Assembly (NCBI GenBank): GCA_019636615.1 | Contig: JAHBXF010000001.1 | Location: forward strand, 248,001-312,000 | DNA: 64,000 nucleotides | DNA from: Phycisphaeraceae bacterium | GTDB lineage: Bacteria > Planctomycetota > Phycisphaerae > Phycisphaerales > UBA1924 | Direction of reading: 5' to 3' | Part shown: positions 54,760 through 63,558 of the stretch, one piece after another | Layout of the letters: the number at the start of each line of letters is the position of its first letter | Numbering within the stretch: position 1 is the stretch's first letter | Notes under the pieces: generated by a model | What the model was told of the DNA's origin: nothing | Seen by the model: the letters and a program-made list of their open reading frames with translations, nothing else | Databases searched by the model: none | Made by a program: the position numbers and the translations under genes

Positions 54760-56445
54760 ATGGCTCACGGGCAGGAGGTTTTCTCGACTATTGCGCTGAC
54801 GATGCTTGTCGCTACGGCGATCGGCGCGGTGGCCGTTCGTCTCAGGCAACCGCTCATCGTGGCGTTCATCGCGGTGGGCGTGCTGGTGGGGCCGGCGGTG
54901 CTGGGGTGGGTTCGCTACGAGGGTGCGCTCGAACTGCTCGCCTCGATCGGGGTGTCGGTGCTTCTCTTTCTTGTCGGGCTCAAACTGGATATCGCGGTGA
55001 TCCGCAGCATGGGCCCCGTGGCCCTGGCCACCGGGCTCGGGCAGGTTGCGTTCACGTCGATCGTGGGCTTTGTGCTGTGCCTGCTGCTGGGCATGAACAC
55101 GATCACGTCGGTCTATGTCGCGGTGGCCCTGACATTCTCGAGCACGATCATCATCGTCAAACTGCTTTCTGACAAGCGGGAGATCGACTCGCTGCATGGG
55201 CGCATCGCGGTTGGGTTTCTGATTGTTCAGGACATCGCGGTGATCCTGGCGATGATCGCGCTCTCTGCCATCGGCCCTGCGCGTGGCGAGGGTGGGGCCC
55301 GGCCCGACCTGCTGCTGAGCGCGGGGCAGATTGTCTTGAAGGGGCTCGGGCTGCTGGCGGGCGTTGGCCTGATGATGCGCTTTGTGCTGCCGGGGCTCGT
55401 GCACCTTGTCGCTCGCTCGCAGGAACTGCTGATTCTCTTTGCCACGGCGTGGGCGGTCGGGCTGGCCGCCGCGGGGGAGTATCTGGGCTTCAGCCGCGAG
55501 GTTGGCGCGTTTCTGGCGGGTGTGTCGCTGGCGTCGACGCCCTACCGCGACGCCATCGGGGGGCGGCTTGTCAGCCTTCGCGACTTTCTGCTGCTCTTTT
55601 TCTTTCTGAGCCTGGGGGCTTCGCTCGATCTTGATCGGATCGGCGCTCAGGTTGGCCCTGCGGTCGTGCTCTCGGTCTTTGTGCTGGTGGGCAACCCGCT
55701 CATTGTCATGGCCATCATGGGCTGGATGGGTTACCGCCGGCGGACGGGGTTTCTCGCGGGGCTGACCGTCGCTCAGATCAGCGAGTTTTCGCTGATCCTG
55801 AGCGCCCTTGGGGTGTCGCTGGGCCATATCGGCCCCGATGCGGTGGGCGTGGTCACTCTGGTCGGGCTGATCACGATCGGTCTTTCGACATACATGATCC
55901 TCTGGTCGCACCCACTCTATGACCGGCTCGCCCCGTTCCTGTCGTTCTTTGAGCGCCGAGTGCCCTACCGCGAGCAGACGCACACCGAGGGGCCGGCCCA
56001 TCGCTTTGATGCGGTTGTCTTCGGGCTTGGACGATATGGAGAACGGCTGGCGCGCGGGTTGATCACGCGGCACCTGCGTGTGCTCGCGGTGGATTTCGAC
56101 CCGCGCGTGGTCGCCGCGTGGCGCGCGGACAAGGGCGAAGCGCAGTATGGCGACGCCGAGGATCCCGAGTTTCCCTCGTCGCTGCCTTTGGCGGATGTCG
56201 GCTGGATCATCGGCACAATGCCAGACCGTCACACGGGCCTGGCCCTGCTTCACCACCTTCGCGCGGCCGGGTACACCGGGGGCATCGCCCTGTGTGCCCA
56301 CACGGCGCACGATGCGAAGATTCTTGCGGAGCACGGGGCCGACCTGGTTCTTCAGCCGTTTTCGGATGCCGCGAGCGCCGGGGTCGATCGGCTGGAAACC
56401 GCGATCACCACCCGAAAGCCGCACGGGCCCGGGGAAGCGGCCTGA
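54760..56445 (+). CDS. Kef-type cation/proton antiporter (CPA2) with TrkA-N domain
   Basis: 561 residues. About 12 helices cover residues 5-385: FIAVGVLVGPAVLG, ALTFSSTIIIVKLLSDK (the ion-path region), QDIAVILAM, SREVGAFLAGVSLA. A RCK/TrkA-N nucleotide-binding domain from ~415 (VVFGLGRYGERLARGLI, AVDFDPRVV) follows. Such proteins exchange K+ or Na+ for protons, gated by nucleotide. The glutathione-binding residues of KefC are not evident. Starts 21 nt after the kinase stop. Confidence 0.88.
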   Translation: MAHGQEVFSTIALTMLVATAIGAVAVRLRQPLIVAFIAVGVLVGPAVLGWVRYEGALELLASIGVSVLLFLVGLKLDIAVIRSMGPVALATGLGQVAFTSIVGFVLCLLLGMNTITSVYVAVALTFSSTIIIVKLLSDKREIDSLHGRIAVGFLIVQDIAVILAMIALSAIGPARGEGGARPDLLLSAGQIVLKGLGLLAGVGLMMRFVLPGLVHLVARSQELLILFATAWAVGLAAAGEYLGFSREVGAFLAGVSLASTPYRDAIGGRLVSLRDFLLLFFFLSLGASLDLDRIGAQVGPAVVLSVFVLVGNPLIVMAIMGWMGYRRRTGFLAGLTVAQISEFSLILSALGVSLGHIGPDAVGVVTLVGLITIGLSTYMILWSHPLYDRLAPFLSFFERRVPYREQTHTEGPAHRFDAVVFGLGRYGERLARGLITRHLRVLAVDFDPRVVAAWRADKGEAQYGDAEDPEFPSSLPLADVGWIIGTMPDRHTGLALLHHLRAAGYTGGIALCAHTAHDAKILAEHGADLVLQPFSDAASAGVDRLETAITTRKPHGPGEAA

Positions 56446-56515
56446 GTGCCGACGAGGCCGGCCGCGGCGCACCACGGGCGGGCGCGGCGGTGGCGCGTGC
56501 TGTGGCGCAAGGCCA

Positions 56516-56896
56516 TCAGGCCCCGGCGAGCGAGACCTGGAGCAGGAACGCCGCGGTGCCCTGGGCGGAGACCGCGTGTTTGACGTTGGGCGCGAGCAGC
56601 ACGATCTGGCCGCATCGGAGGCGGCGGGTGGCGTTGTCGGCCGTTACGGTGATCTCACCCTCGATGGGCTGGATGGTGACGGTTCCCGCGGCCTTGTGCT
56701 CGGGCAGCCCGGCGCCGGCATCGAGCACGAAAAGCGCCACGGTGCGGCCGTGGCCCTTGAAGAGCGCTTTCTGACGTTGACCGTGCTTGGCCGGGCCCTC
56801 CTGGCGGAGCGCGGCGATCTCGGCGGGCAGATCGAAGACCAGCGAGGCGGCATCGAAGCGGTCATCGGGCGGGGTGCGTAGTCGTTCATCGTTCAT
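56516..56896 (-). CDS. cupin-domain protein
   Basis: 126 residues, one cupin barrel: ALFVLDAGAGLPEHKAAGTVTI (first motif, one His) and LRCGQIVLLAPNVKHAVSAQG (second motif, one His). It is missing some of the usual metal His. Its start overlaps the NnrS stop as ATGA (56893-56896). Cupins like this often pair with NnrS in nitric-oxide-stress groups; a sensory or metal-binding role is inferred. Confidence 0.8.
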   Translation of the reverse strand: MNDERLRTPPDDRFDAASLVFDLPAEIAALRQEGPAKHGQRQKALFKGHGRTVALFVLDAGAGLPEHKAAGTVTIQPIEGEITVTADNATRRLRCGQIVLLAPNVKHAVSAQGTAAFLLQVSLAGA

Positions 56897-58167
56897 GGCT
56901 GACCTCCCGTGGGTGATGGGGCGTTGTGCGGCGTGCCGGCGCGCTTGCCGGACGAGCGGATATCGAGCAGGAGCGGCGTGTATGCGAAGAGGTAAACGAT
57001 AAACGCGAGGGCCCAGGCGCTGCCCGCCGCGATCATGGCGGGGTAGGACATCGCGGGGATGAGCGAAGCGGCGATGCGCAGGCCCGCGGCCAGCAGAATC
57101 AGCACAAACGCGGTGACTTCCGCCCATCCTGCACGCACCTGTCGGCCCGAGTGACCCAGGGCGGTGCGCGTGATCATGCCGATGATCAGGCCTCCCATCG
57201 AACCGACGGCCAGCGCGTGGATGGCGGCGGAACGGGGCACAAGGCCCATCGCCGCAATGCCCAGCAGCCCGAGCCCGATGGGGATGAACCAGTACGCGGC
57301 GTGGAGAATCCAGAGCATCGGCCGGGCGCGCGTGGCCCAGGGGTTCCAGCCTGCGGCCTGGGCCGCGATGCAGACCGCGGCGGCCATCGCTGTTGAGGCG
57401 GTGAAAACGGCATGAAGGCCGGCGATGTCGGCGATGAAGGCCAAGGCGGCGAGCACGAACGCGGCGCGGTGCAACGGCGCGGGCCGGTGCTGCCTGACGC
57501 CGGGGATGGCGTTGGCCGTGAAGCCCGGCACCACGCGGCCGCCGATGATCATCTGGATGAGCACGACAAGAAAGAGGCCGAGTTCGACGGGCACGATGGG
57601 CGGCACGGCCAATATGCCGTGCATGGCCGCGTGGAAGGCGATGTTTGCGGTGGCCAGCGCGGAAAGCACGCCGACGAGGGGCATGCTGCTGAGGCTGCGG
57701 GCCCTGATGAACTTGTGCGCGAGCACGCCGGCGACCACCACGAGCAGTGAGGAATCAAGCACCGCCGTGGCCGGGCCGTAGGCGGCGTACATGCCCACGC
57801 GCCCGCCGACCCAGAGTGCGAAGAGGAGTGCCAGCGCCCCGCCCGCGGGGAGGGGAAGGCCCGTCCAGTTTCTGGCGGCGGTGAAGAGAAAGCCGACGAT
57901 GATCGCGCCGGCGAACCCGAAGACCATCTCGTGCATGTGCCAGGAGAGTGACGGAAGAGACGGTGTGAAGGCCTGTTGATACCACATGCCCAGCCACAGC
58001 GGCACCGCGAGCGCGGCGAGCAACGCGCCGCCCAGATAAAACGGACGGAACGCGTCGTGCAGTAAGGCCCAGGAGGCTTTTCCGGAGGGCGCTGTGTGCC
58101 TGGCAGAGATGCTGGGCGCGGGGATGAAGGCGCCGGGCGGCGCGGTGTGCGGACGTGGCTGGCTCAT
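56893..58167 (-). CDS. nnrS: NnrS-family haem-copper membrane protein
   Basis: 424 residues with about 12 helices. The family signature LSWHMHEMVFGFAGAIIVGF holds conserved His, followed by ARNWTG; further signature parts are VPVELGLFLVVLIQMIIGGRVVPGF and GGLIIGMITRTALGHSGR. NnrS protects against nitric oxide and is often under NO-responsive control. ATG 58167 has GGAG 8 nt upstream. The upstream region carries a palindrome (58270-58294). The cupin follows with a 4-nt overlap, MoeA precedes. Confidence 0.9.
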   Translation of the reverse strand: MSQPRPHTAPPGAFIPAPSISARHTAPSGKASWALLHDAFRPFYLGGALLAALAVPLWLGMWYQQAFTPSLPSLSWHMHEMVFGFAGAIIVGFLFTAARNWTGLPLPAGGALALLFALWVGGRVGMYAAYGPATAVLDSSLLVVVAGVLAHKFIRARSLSSMPLVGVLSALATANIAFHAAMHGILAVPPIVPVELGLFLVVLIQMIIGGRVVPGFTANAIPGVRQHRPAPLHRAAFVLAALAFIADIAGLHAVFTASTAMAAAVCIAAQAAGWNPWATRARPMLWILHAAYWFIPIGLGLLGIAAMGLVPRSAAIHALAVGSMGGLIIGMITRTALGHSGRQVRAGWAEVTAFVLILLAAGLRIAASLIPAMSYPAMIAAGSAWALAFIVYLFAYTPLLLDIRSSGKRAGTPHNAPSPTGGQP

Positions 58168-58269
58168 GAGATCGCTCCGGCGCGGCGTGTGCTGCGGCAT
58201 TGTCGCCGGCACGGCGCGGGGCTTGCTGGGGCGTTGAACGGGCTGATCATGATGCACGCATGGATCGGC

Positions 58270-58295
58270 ATATCTGGATAATGGTATCCATATAT
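58270..58295. promoter_or_regulatory. palindromic candidate operator upstream of nnrS
   Basis: TGGATA-ATGG-TATCCA (58275-58290) is a perfect 6-bp dyad; it extends, after one mismatch, by four or five more pairs to 58270-58295. It sits in the only AT-rich part of the nnrS-moeA gap, about 105 nt before the nnrS ATG. It may bind an Rrf2- or Crp-type regulator; neither consensus matches clearly. Confidence 0.5.
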
Positions 58296-58326
58296 TGTCG
58301 CGCACGCCAGCCCCGCGGCGGGCAGA

Positions 58327-59673
58327 TCAGAGCGGCCAGGCATAGAAGGGGACGAGAGACGAGGGCGCCGCGTGATCGCCCGTCTGCCCGTCGGTGTGAG
58401 GGGGGAGTTCAATAAAGCCGTCGCTGATCGCGGCAGACACCTTGTCGCCCGACCCGCGGGTGTCGATGAGGTGTGCCAGCGGCGCGCGTGTGTCGCCGGG
58501 TGCGAGACGAACGGGGCGGTGCCACCAGAGGCCAAGCCGCTGTCCATCGTCGTGTGCGAGGCGCACCATGCCGGGCAGCAAGCGCGGCGGTGTGCGCGAC
58601 GCGCCCGCGAAGGCCGCCAGCACCGGCAGCACGATGCGCGTGCATGTCACCATCGCCGAGACGGGGTTGCCGGGCAGGCCGAAGATTGGAACAGACCCAT
58701 TGAGCGTGGCGGCCAGCATGGGCTTGCCGGGGCGCTGCGGCAAGCCGTGAAAGATCACGGCGGCGCCCAGCGTGTCGAGTGCCGCGCGCACGGGGTCGCG
58801 GTGACCCATCGAAACACCGCCGGAGAGGACGATGGCCTGGGCGTTCAACGGGCCGTCGATCATGCCGCGCAGCAGCGAAGCGAGGTCGGCGGCGTCGCCG
58901 ATGTGCGTGGTGTGCACGAGGTTGATCCAGGCCTGCGCCCGGAGCATGGCGCCCACCGCGACCGCGTTGGCGTTGCGGATTTCGTAGGGCCCTGGCGCGG
59001 CGTGGGGCGGCACGAGTTCGTCCCCGGTTGTGATGAGGGCCACGCGCAGCGGGGAATAGACGGATGGTGAAACGCACCCCACCGCCGCGAGCGCGCCGAG
59101 GGACGAGGCCGAGAGGAGGCTGCCGTGCGAGAGGAGAAGATCGCCGCGGAGCGCGTTCTCTCCGCGGCGGCGCACGTGATCGCCGGCTTTGACGCGCTGG
59201 GCGACATCGAGCGAGAGCGTGATGGAACCCACACCGGCGGGCGATGAGTCTGCGTGCTCGGTGAGGTCTTCGCGCTTGATCACGGCGTCTGCGGTGGGCG
59301 GGACGGGGGAGCCGGTGGCGATGCGCAGCGCCCGCGGGTGAGGATTGGGCGCGGGGAGTTCGGGTGGGGCGGTTCCGATGCGGCATTCGCCCGCGACGGC
59401 GAGTGTGATCGAGGGCTCGCCGCGCGCGAGCGCCGCGGCGGCGGCCGCGCGCAGATCAGCGGCACGCACCGCGTATCCGTCCATGGAGGAGGCATCAAAG
59501 GCGGGGCTGTCGCGGTCGCACACCACAGGCTCGCCGAGGATTCGCCCCAGGGCGGCGGCGAGGGGCACAGACTCGGGAGAACGTGTTGCAGGTGAGGGCG
59601 AGAGCCGCGCGATGAGACCGGCGGCAGCCGCCGCGGGGGAATCGAACGCGAACTGTTGCCCTCGAAACCCCAT
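58327..59673 (-). CDS. moeA: molybdopterin molybdotransferase
   Basis: 448 residues. It inserts molybdate into molybdopterin. DRDSPAFDASSMDGYAVRAADL; ATGSPVPPTADAVIKREDL; RRRGENALRGDLLL; ALITTGDELVPP; LSGGVSMGHRDPVR; GLPGNPVSAMVTC: all MoeA motifs in order. GGAGG sits 4 nt before ATG 59673; in-frame codons further upstream are not conserved. It is 159 nt upstream of nnrS and 63 nt downstream of the TauE gene. Confidence 0.95.
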   Translation of the reverse strand: MGFRGQQFAFDSPAAAAAGLIARLSPSPATRSPESVPLAAALGRILGEPVVCDRDSPAFDASSMDGYAVRAADLRAAAAAALARGEPSITLAVAGECRIGTAPPELPAPNPHPRALRIATGSPVPPTADAVIKREDLTEHADSSPAGVGSITLSLDVAQRVKAGDHVRRRGENALRGDLLLSHGSLLSASSLGALAAVGCVSPSVYSPLRVALITTGDELVPPHAAPGPYEIRNANAVAVGAMLRAQAWINLVHTTHIGDAADLASLLRGMIDGPLNAQAIVLSGGVSMGHRDPVRAALDTLGAAVIFHGLPQRPGKPMLAATLNGSVPIFGLPGNPVSAMVTCTRIVLPVLAAFAGASRTPPRLLPGMVRLAHDDGQRLGLWWHRPVRLAPGDTRAPLAHLIDTRGSGDKVSAAISDGFIELPPHTDGQTGDHAAPSSLVPFYAWPL

Positions 59674-59736
59674 GAAACCTCCGTGGGTGTGAGCCCAGGC
59701 CCAACCGTACACAGGCATCCTGCGCAGGGCCGGCGA

Positions 59737-60483
59737 TCAGAAGAAGAGCAGTTTGGCGCCGGCGATGAGCAGGACCGCGGCGAGCGTGACGTTGAGCGCG
59801 CGGGGTGTGGCGCGTCTGCTGCCAAGCGTGGCGCCGATCAACCCGCCAACCATGGCGCACGCGGCCAGGGGCAGAAGCCAACCCTGCGGACGCCAACCAT
59901 CCGCGGCGAGCCCCGCCACGCCGGCGACGGAGTTGACAAGAATGAAGAGGGAGGCCGTGGCCGCCGTGCGCTTGGGGTCTGCCCAGCGCAGCAGCAGAAG
60001 AACCGGGCTGAGAAAGATGCCCCCGCCGGTGCCGGTGAGCCCTGCGATAAAGCCCAGCCCCGCGCCGACCGCCAGCATCACCGGGGTGTTGGGCGGCTGT
60101 GGTTCGCGCGGCGTCACGGGCCGCCGCCAGGCGACCCACGCCATGCGAAGGGCCGAGAAGACGAGAACAAATCCGATGGCGGCCTTGAGCGCCTGCGCGG
60201 GGAGGTGGATCATGCCGCCCAGGAACGCCGCGGGGATTGATGCCGCGGCGAAGGGCCAGAAGAGGGGCCACGAGAAGTGCCCGGCCCGCGCGAACTGCAC
60301 GAAGGCGATGGCGGCGACGAGGATATTGATCGAGAGCGCTGTGGGCCGCATGACCGCGGCCTCGATGCTGAGAAAGGCCATGACGGCGAGGTAGCCCGAG
60401 GCCCCGGCGTGCCCCACCGCGGCGTAGAGAGCACCGACGACAAGAAACAGAGCGGCGATGATGGGCAGCACGTCCGCGGGCAT
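59737..60483 (-). CDS. TauE/SafE-family sulfite exporter-like protein
   Basis: 248 residues, about eight helices, TSUP family. First-half mark GALYAAVGHAGASGYLAVMAFL, second-half mark GLGFIAGLTGTGGGIFLSPVLLL. It transports sulfite or related organosulfur anions across the inner membrane. Beside moeA it might serve a sulfite or nitrogen-oxide metabolism group; no sulfite or nitrate enzyme is in the window. A TACGCT box lies 6 nt before the ATG. Confidence 0.85.
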   Translation of the reverse strand: MPADVLPIIAALFLVVGALYAAVGHAGASGYLAVMAFLSIEAAVMRPTALSINILVAAIAFVQFARAGHFSWPLFWPFAAASIPAAFLGGMIHLPAQALKAAIGFVLVFSALRMAWVAWRRPVTPREPQPPNTPVMLAVGAGLGFIAGLTGTGGGIFLSPVLLLLRWADPKRTAATASLFILVNSVAGVAGLAADGWRPQGWLLPLAACAMVGGLIGATLGSRRATPRALNVTLAAVLLIAGAKLLFF

Positions 60484-60489
60484 GGTTCA

Positions 60490-60495
60490 AGCGTA
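60490..60495 (-). promoter_or_regulatory. leaderless-type -10 box (TACGCT) for TauE gene
   Basis: TACGCT on the minus strand lies 6 nt before the TauE ATG. Confidence 0.45.
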
Positions 60496-60952
60496 CCGCT
60501 GTGGCGTGTGTGCCGGCGGGCGACAACAGGGACCACTAAACTGTGGGCGGCACAGGCGTCGCGTCTGTGCGATCCCGCAGCGTTTCTCGATGCGAACCGG
60601 CTCTCGCTCGGGTCGGACTTGGTTTGTTCAGGGGTCCCAACAGCCTTGCGGGCACGAGCGTGCCTTCGAGGGCGGATGGGGAGGGGATCAATCTTCGGCG
60701 CGCTGAAACTGCTCGTGCGCCCACGCCCACGCCGCGACGGTTCGCGGAAAGCCGACGGTGTTCATACATTGGAACAAATGGCCCAGAGCGTGCGGCGCAA
60801 CAACGCGGCGAGCAGCGTGCGTGGCAGCATGGGCTGAAGGCTATCGCACCGCCCGGCGAAAGGAACGGGCGAGCAGAGGTGTGGGGCACAGCGGGCCATA
60901 TCGCTGCCACATGGCGGATCGACCATCAGGTGCCTAAAACTTCGTCCACGAC
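60496..60952. other. divergent intergenic region holding the dispersed repeat
   Basis: Between TauE and GNAT genes. Apart from repeat copy B (60547-60636) I see no RNA gene, protein or clear promoter. Confidence 0.5.
60547..60636. repeat. dispersed repeat, copy B
   Basis: Partner of 11327-11418; the same order of GGCACAGGCGTC, CTGTGCGA, GTTTCTCG and GGTCGGACTT. This copy is between genes, which suggests the element is not part of a protein family. Confidence 0.6.
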
Positions 60953-61504
60953 ATGCACTGCAACGAACACACCATCCGTGAACTTCGCACCCTGAGCGAC
61001 GACGATGTGACGGGCCTCACCGATGTTCTGCTGGACTGTGTCGGCGCCGGCGCCTCGGTTGGGTTCATGCACCCGCTCAGCCACGCGCGTGCCGAGCGGT
61101 TCTGGCGGCAGATCGCGGCGGATGTCGCCGGCGGAAGGCGTGCGATCGTCGTCGCCGAAGATGCTCGGGGCGTGTGCGGCACCGTTCAACTCATGCTTGA
61201 CATGCCCGAGAACCAGCCCCACAGGGCAGACCTGTGCAAGATGCTCGTTCACCAGCGCGCACGCCGCATGGGTCTGGGTGCTGCGCTGATGCACGCCGCC
61301 GAAGGCATGGCCCTGGCGCGCGGCCGCAGGCTGCTGGTGCTGGATGCCGTGACCGATGGCGACGCCGCGCGGCTGTATGCGAGGCTGGGTTGGTGCCGCG
61401 TGGGCGATGTGCCCGGGTTCGCGCTGATGCCGGATGGCGCGCCGTGCGGCACGACCTATTTTTACAAGTCGCTCGCGCCGTCGCCGCGGGCGGGCGGGAA
61501 ATGA
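60953..61504 (+). CDS. GNAT-family N-acetyltransferase
   Basis: 183 residues. The acetyl-CoA site is in KMLVHQRARRMGLGAALMHAAEGMA (R/Q-x-x-G-x-G/A form), preceded by VCGTVQLMLDMPENQPHRADL and followed by LLVLDAVTDGDAARLYARLGW. It transfers an acetyl group from acetyl-CoA to an unknown amine. Resembles antibiotic-type acetyltransferases in overall pattern. Confidence 0.88.
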   Translation: MHCNEHTIRELRTLSDDDVTGLTDVLLDCVGAGASVGFMHPLSHARAERFWRQIAADVAGGRRAIVVAEDARGVCGTVQLMLDMPENQPHRADLCKMLVHQRARRMGLGAALMHAAEGMALARGRRLLVLDAVTDGDAARLYARLGWCRVGDVPGFALMPDGAPCGTTYFYKSLAPSPRAGGK

Positions 61505-61639
61505 TGGCGGTGGGTTCGGTGTCCCTCTCGCTTTCAGCGAAGCCTTGACCAGGACCGATTATCGGAGCCCCCTTCGGCTGACGCGAGGGCCGCGAACCGC
61601 CCTCTGCACGTCCCCGCGCGGCGGGCGAGCGAAAAAGCC

Positions 61640-61668
61640 TTGCGTGACGTGAAGGCTTCTGGTATCAT
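61640..61668 (+). promoter_or_regulatory. promoter of PEP-CTERM gene
   Basis: -35 TTGCGT (61640-61645), 17-nt spacer, -10 TATCAT (61663-61668); 51 nt to the ATG, with AAGGAGAG at 61707-61714 as Shine-Dalgarno. Confidence 0.6.
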
Positions 61669-61719
61669 GCTGCAAGTGCCCGGGCGTGTCGCCCTTGGCG
61701 CATGGCAAGGAGAGAGTGC

Positions 61720-62361
61720 ATGTCCGAGAAGTCTTCTGCGCTGGCCGCTGCGTGTCTGTCTCTTGGTTTGGCCAACGCCTGGTCGCCAGAGGCCAAGGCC
61801 GACATGCCCATCGAGGTCTCGATCGACTCGGGCCTGCATGGCACAGTCACCAACGCGCTCATTCTTCTCTCGAACCCTGATTCGAGTTCCGGCATTCCCG
61901 GGTTCATCCTTTCAGACCCCGCGCTGGCCGGCGGGGTCATCGACCGCGGCCCTTGGCTCACGTACCTGTTCTTTACCGGCGTCCCGGAAGACAACTTCGG
62001 CACCGGCTACGCCATGCTGGGGCTGACGCAGATGACCGACGGCCGGCGCAGCGTCGTCGTGACCGGCAACAACCTCACCCATATGCACGGGTTGAGCTTT
62101 GAAGAAGCGTTCCCGGGTTTTTCCGAGGCCGACCTCATCGATGATCTGCTCTCGGGCGGGGGCGGCGGCGCGGCCTTCCTGCGCACGAACTTCGCCGTGC
62201 TCTTCACCCGGCACGGCGCAGAATCGAGCGCGGTTTCTTTCACCGCGGGCGCACCCTTCGGCTCGCTCACGCTCGATGTGGCCGTGGTGCCCGCGCCCGG
62301 CGCTGCGGCGCTGGTCTCCTTCGGCCTGCTCGGCGTGATGCGACGCCGCCGACACCAGTGA
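61720..62361 (+). CDS. PEP-CTERM-like exported protein
   Basis: 213 residues. Signal peptide (AAACLSLGLANAWSPEAKA), a beta-rich body without recognised domain, and the tail VVPAPGAAALVSFGLLGVMRRRRHQ in parts: Pro motif, helix, Arg cluster. This is the same tail type as the protein at 49597-50334. The ATG has a strong Shine-Dalgarno. Its stop overlaps the glycosyltransferase GTG start by 4 nt (62358-62361). Confidence 0.82.
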   Translation: MSEKSSALAAACLSLGLANAWSPEAKADMPIEVSIDSGLHGTVTNALILLSNPDSSSGIPGFILSDPALAGGVIDRGPWLTYLFFTGVPEDNFGTGYAMLGLTQMTDGRRSVVVTGNNLTHMHGLSFEEAFPGFSEADLIDDLLSGGGGGAAFLRTNFAVLFTRHGAESSAVSFTAGAPFGSLTLDVAVVPAPGAAALVSFGLLGVMRRRRHQ

Positions 62362-63500
62362 AACTCAGCGTCTGCATGATCGTGCGCAATGAAGAATCGC
62401 GCCTCGCCCGCGCGCTCGAGTCTGTGCGCGGCATCGCCGACGAGGTTGTCATCACCGATACCGGCTCGACCGACGGCACCATCGCCCTGGCCGAGCAACT
62501 GGGCGCCCGCGTCACTCGCTTTGAATGGTGCGACGACTTCGCCGCGGCTCGCAACGCCTGTGCCGCCGCGGCGCGGGGAGAGTGGGTGCTGTGGATCGAC
62601 GGCGACGAGCGTCTGAAACCCGGCTGCGGCCCGTCGCTTCTGGCCGAACTTGCCGCCCCGGGCGTCATCGCGTATCAGATGCTGCGTGAAGAGTTTGACG
62701 CCGAGAGTGCGCCGGCGCCCGCCGGCGAGATGCACGTGATGCGTCTCTGGCGCCGCGACCTGCCCATCAGGTTTCAGGGCCGCATCCACGAGCACCCGAC
62801 GCCGTGGCCGGTGGATCTTGCCCTGAAGACCGGCCGCCGCGTGCTGCTGTCGTCCGCACGCCTTCAACACTGGGGCTACACCCCCGAGCGCCTCCCCGAG
62901 AAGTGCCTGCGGGCTGTGCGCCTGTGCGAGATGGAACTGCGCGATCGGCCGGGCCAGTTGTACTACCTGATCGAACTGGCCCGCGGGCTGCTGCAGGTCA
63001 ACACCCCGCAGGCCGTTGCCGCGGCGCGGGCCCCGCTGGACGAGGCAACGCGGATCATGCTCTCGCACCGCGATGCGCCACGAGCGCCGTTGCCCCTTGT
63101 CAGCGCGCTCATCGAGCAACTGCTCGCCATCCGCCACAGCATGCCCGTTGATGTCGACACGTTGCTCGAACTCGCCGCGAGGTGGTTCCCGCGAAGCGTG
63201 CCCCTATTGTGGGCCTCGGCGCGTGTCAGGTCTGAACGGGAGGAATGGCCGCAGGCCGAAGAACTGCTGCGCCGCCTGGAAGACGTGCTGCGCCGCGGCA
63301 CGCACGACCGCTACGCCCCGTTCGACCCGCGCCTGCGCGAGGATGCACGCTTCAACCTCGGTGTGTGCCTGGTGCGGAGAGCCGCGCTGGACGAGGCCCA
63401 GGCCATCTTCACCGAACTGCTGAAAAGCCCGCGGCGCGGGGCCGACGCCCGCAGGAACCTCGATGCGATCCTAGCCTTGCGCGAACGATTCGGCGCGTAG
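62358..63500 (+). CDS. family 2 glycosyltransferase with helical repeats
   Basis: 380 residues. The N-terminal GT-A domain opens with LSVCMIVRNEESRLARAL, then VVITDTGSTDGT and VLWIDGDERL (Asp-x-Asp metal site), then RFQGRIHEHP. The C-terminal half (from ~190) has TPR-like helices ending ARFNLGVCLVRRAALDEAQAIF. It adds sugars to a lipid or protein acceptor. The GTG start overlaps the PEP-CTERM stop, so the two are coupled; a role in modifying that exported protein is inference. Confidence 0.85.
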   Translation: MKLSVCMIVRNEESRLARALESVRGIADEVVITDTGSTDGTIALAEQLGARVTRFEWCDDFAAARNACAAAARGEWVLWIDGDERLKPGCGPSLLAELAAPGVIAYQMLREEFDAESAPAPAGEMHVMRLWRRDLPIRFQGRIHEHPTPWPVDLALKTGRRVLLSSARLQHWGYTPERLPEKCLRAVRLCEMELRDRPGQLYYLIELARGLLQVNTPQAVAAARAPLDEATRIMLSHRDAPRAPLPLVSALIEQLLAIRHSMPVDVDTLLELAARWFPRSVPLLWASARVRSEREEWPQAEELLRRLEDVLRRGTHDRYAPFDPRLREDARFNLGVCLVRRAALDEAQAIFTELLKSPRRGADARRNLDAILALRERFGA

Positions 63501-63558
63501 AGGCGCGTGCAGGTGCGCGAAAGGCAACCCGCGACGCGCGTTGAAGACCAACGCTGTT

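Noticed and set aside
52372..56475. Very long open frame (over 1300 codons) on the minus strand
   Set aside because: It runs antisense to the kinase and antiporter genes, has Arg/His/Pro-heavy composition without motifs, and is explained by high GC at third codon positions.
59674..59736. Molybdenum-cofactor riboswitch upstream of moeA
   Set aside because: Only 63 nt separate moeA from TauE, too short for that element, and no matching stem pattern is seen.
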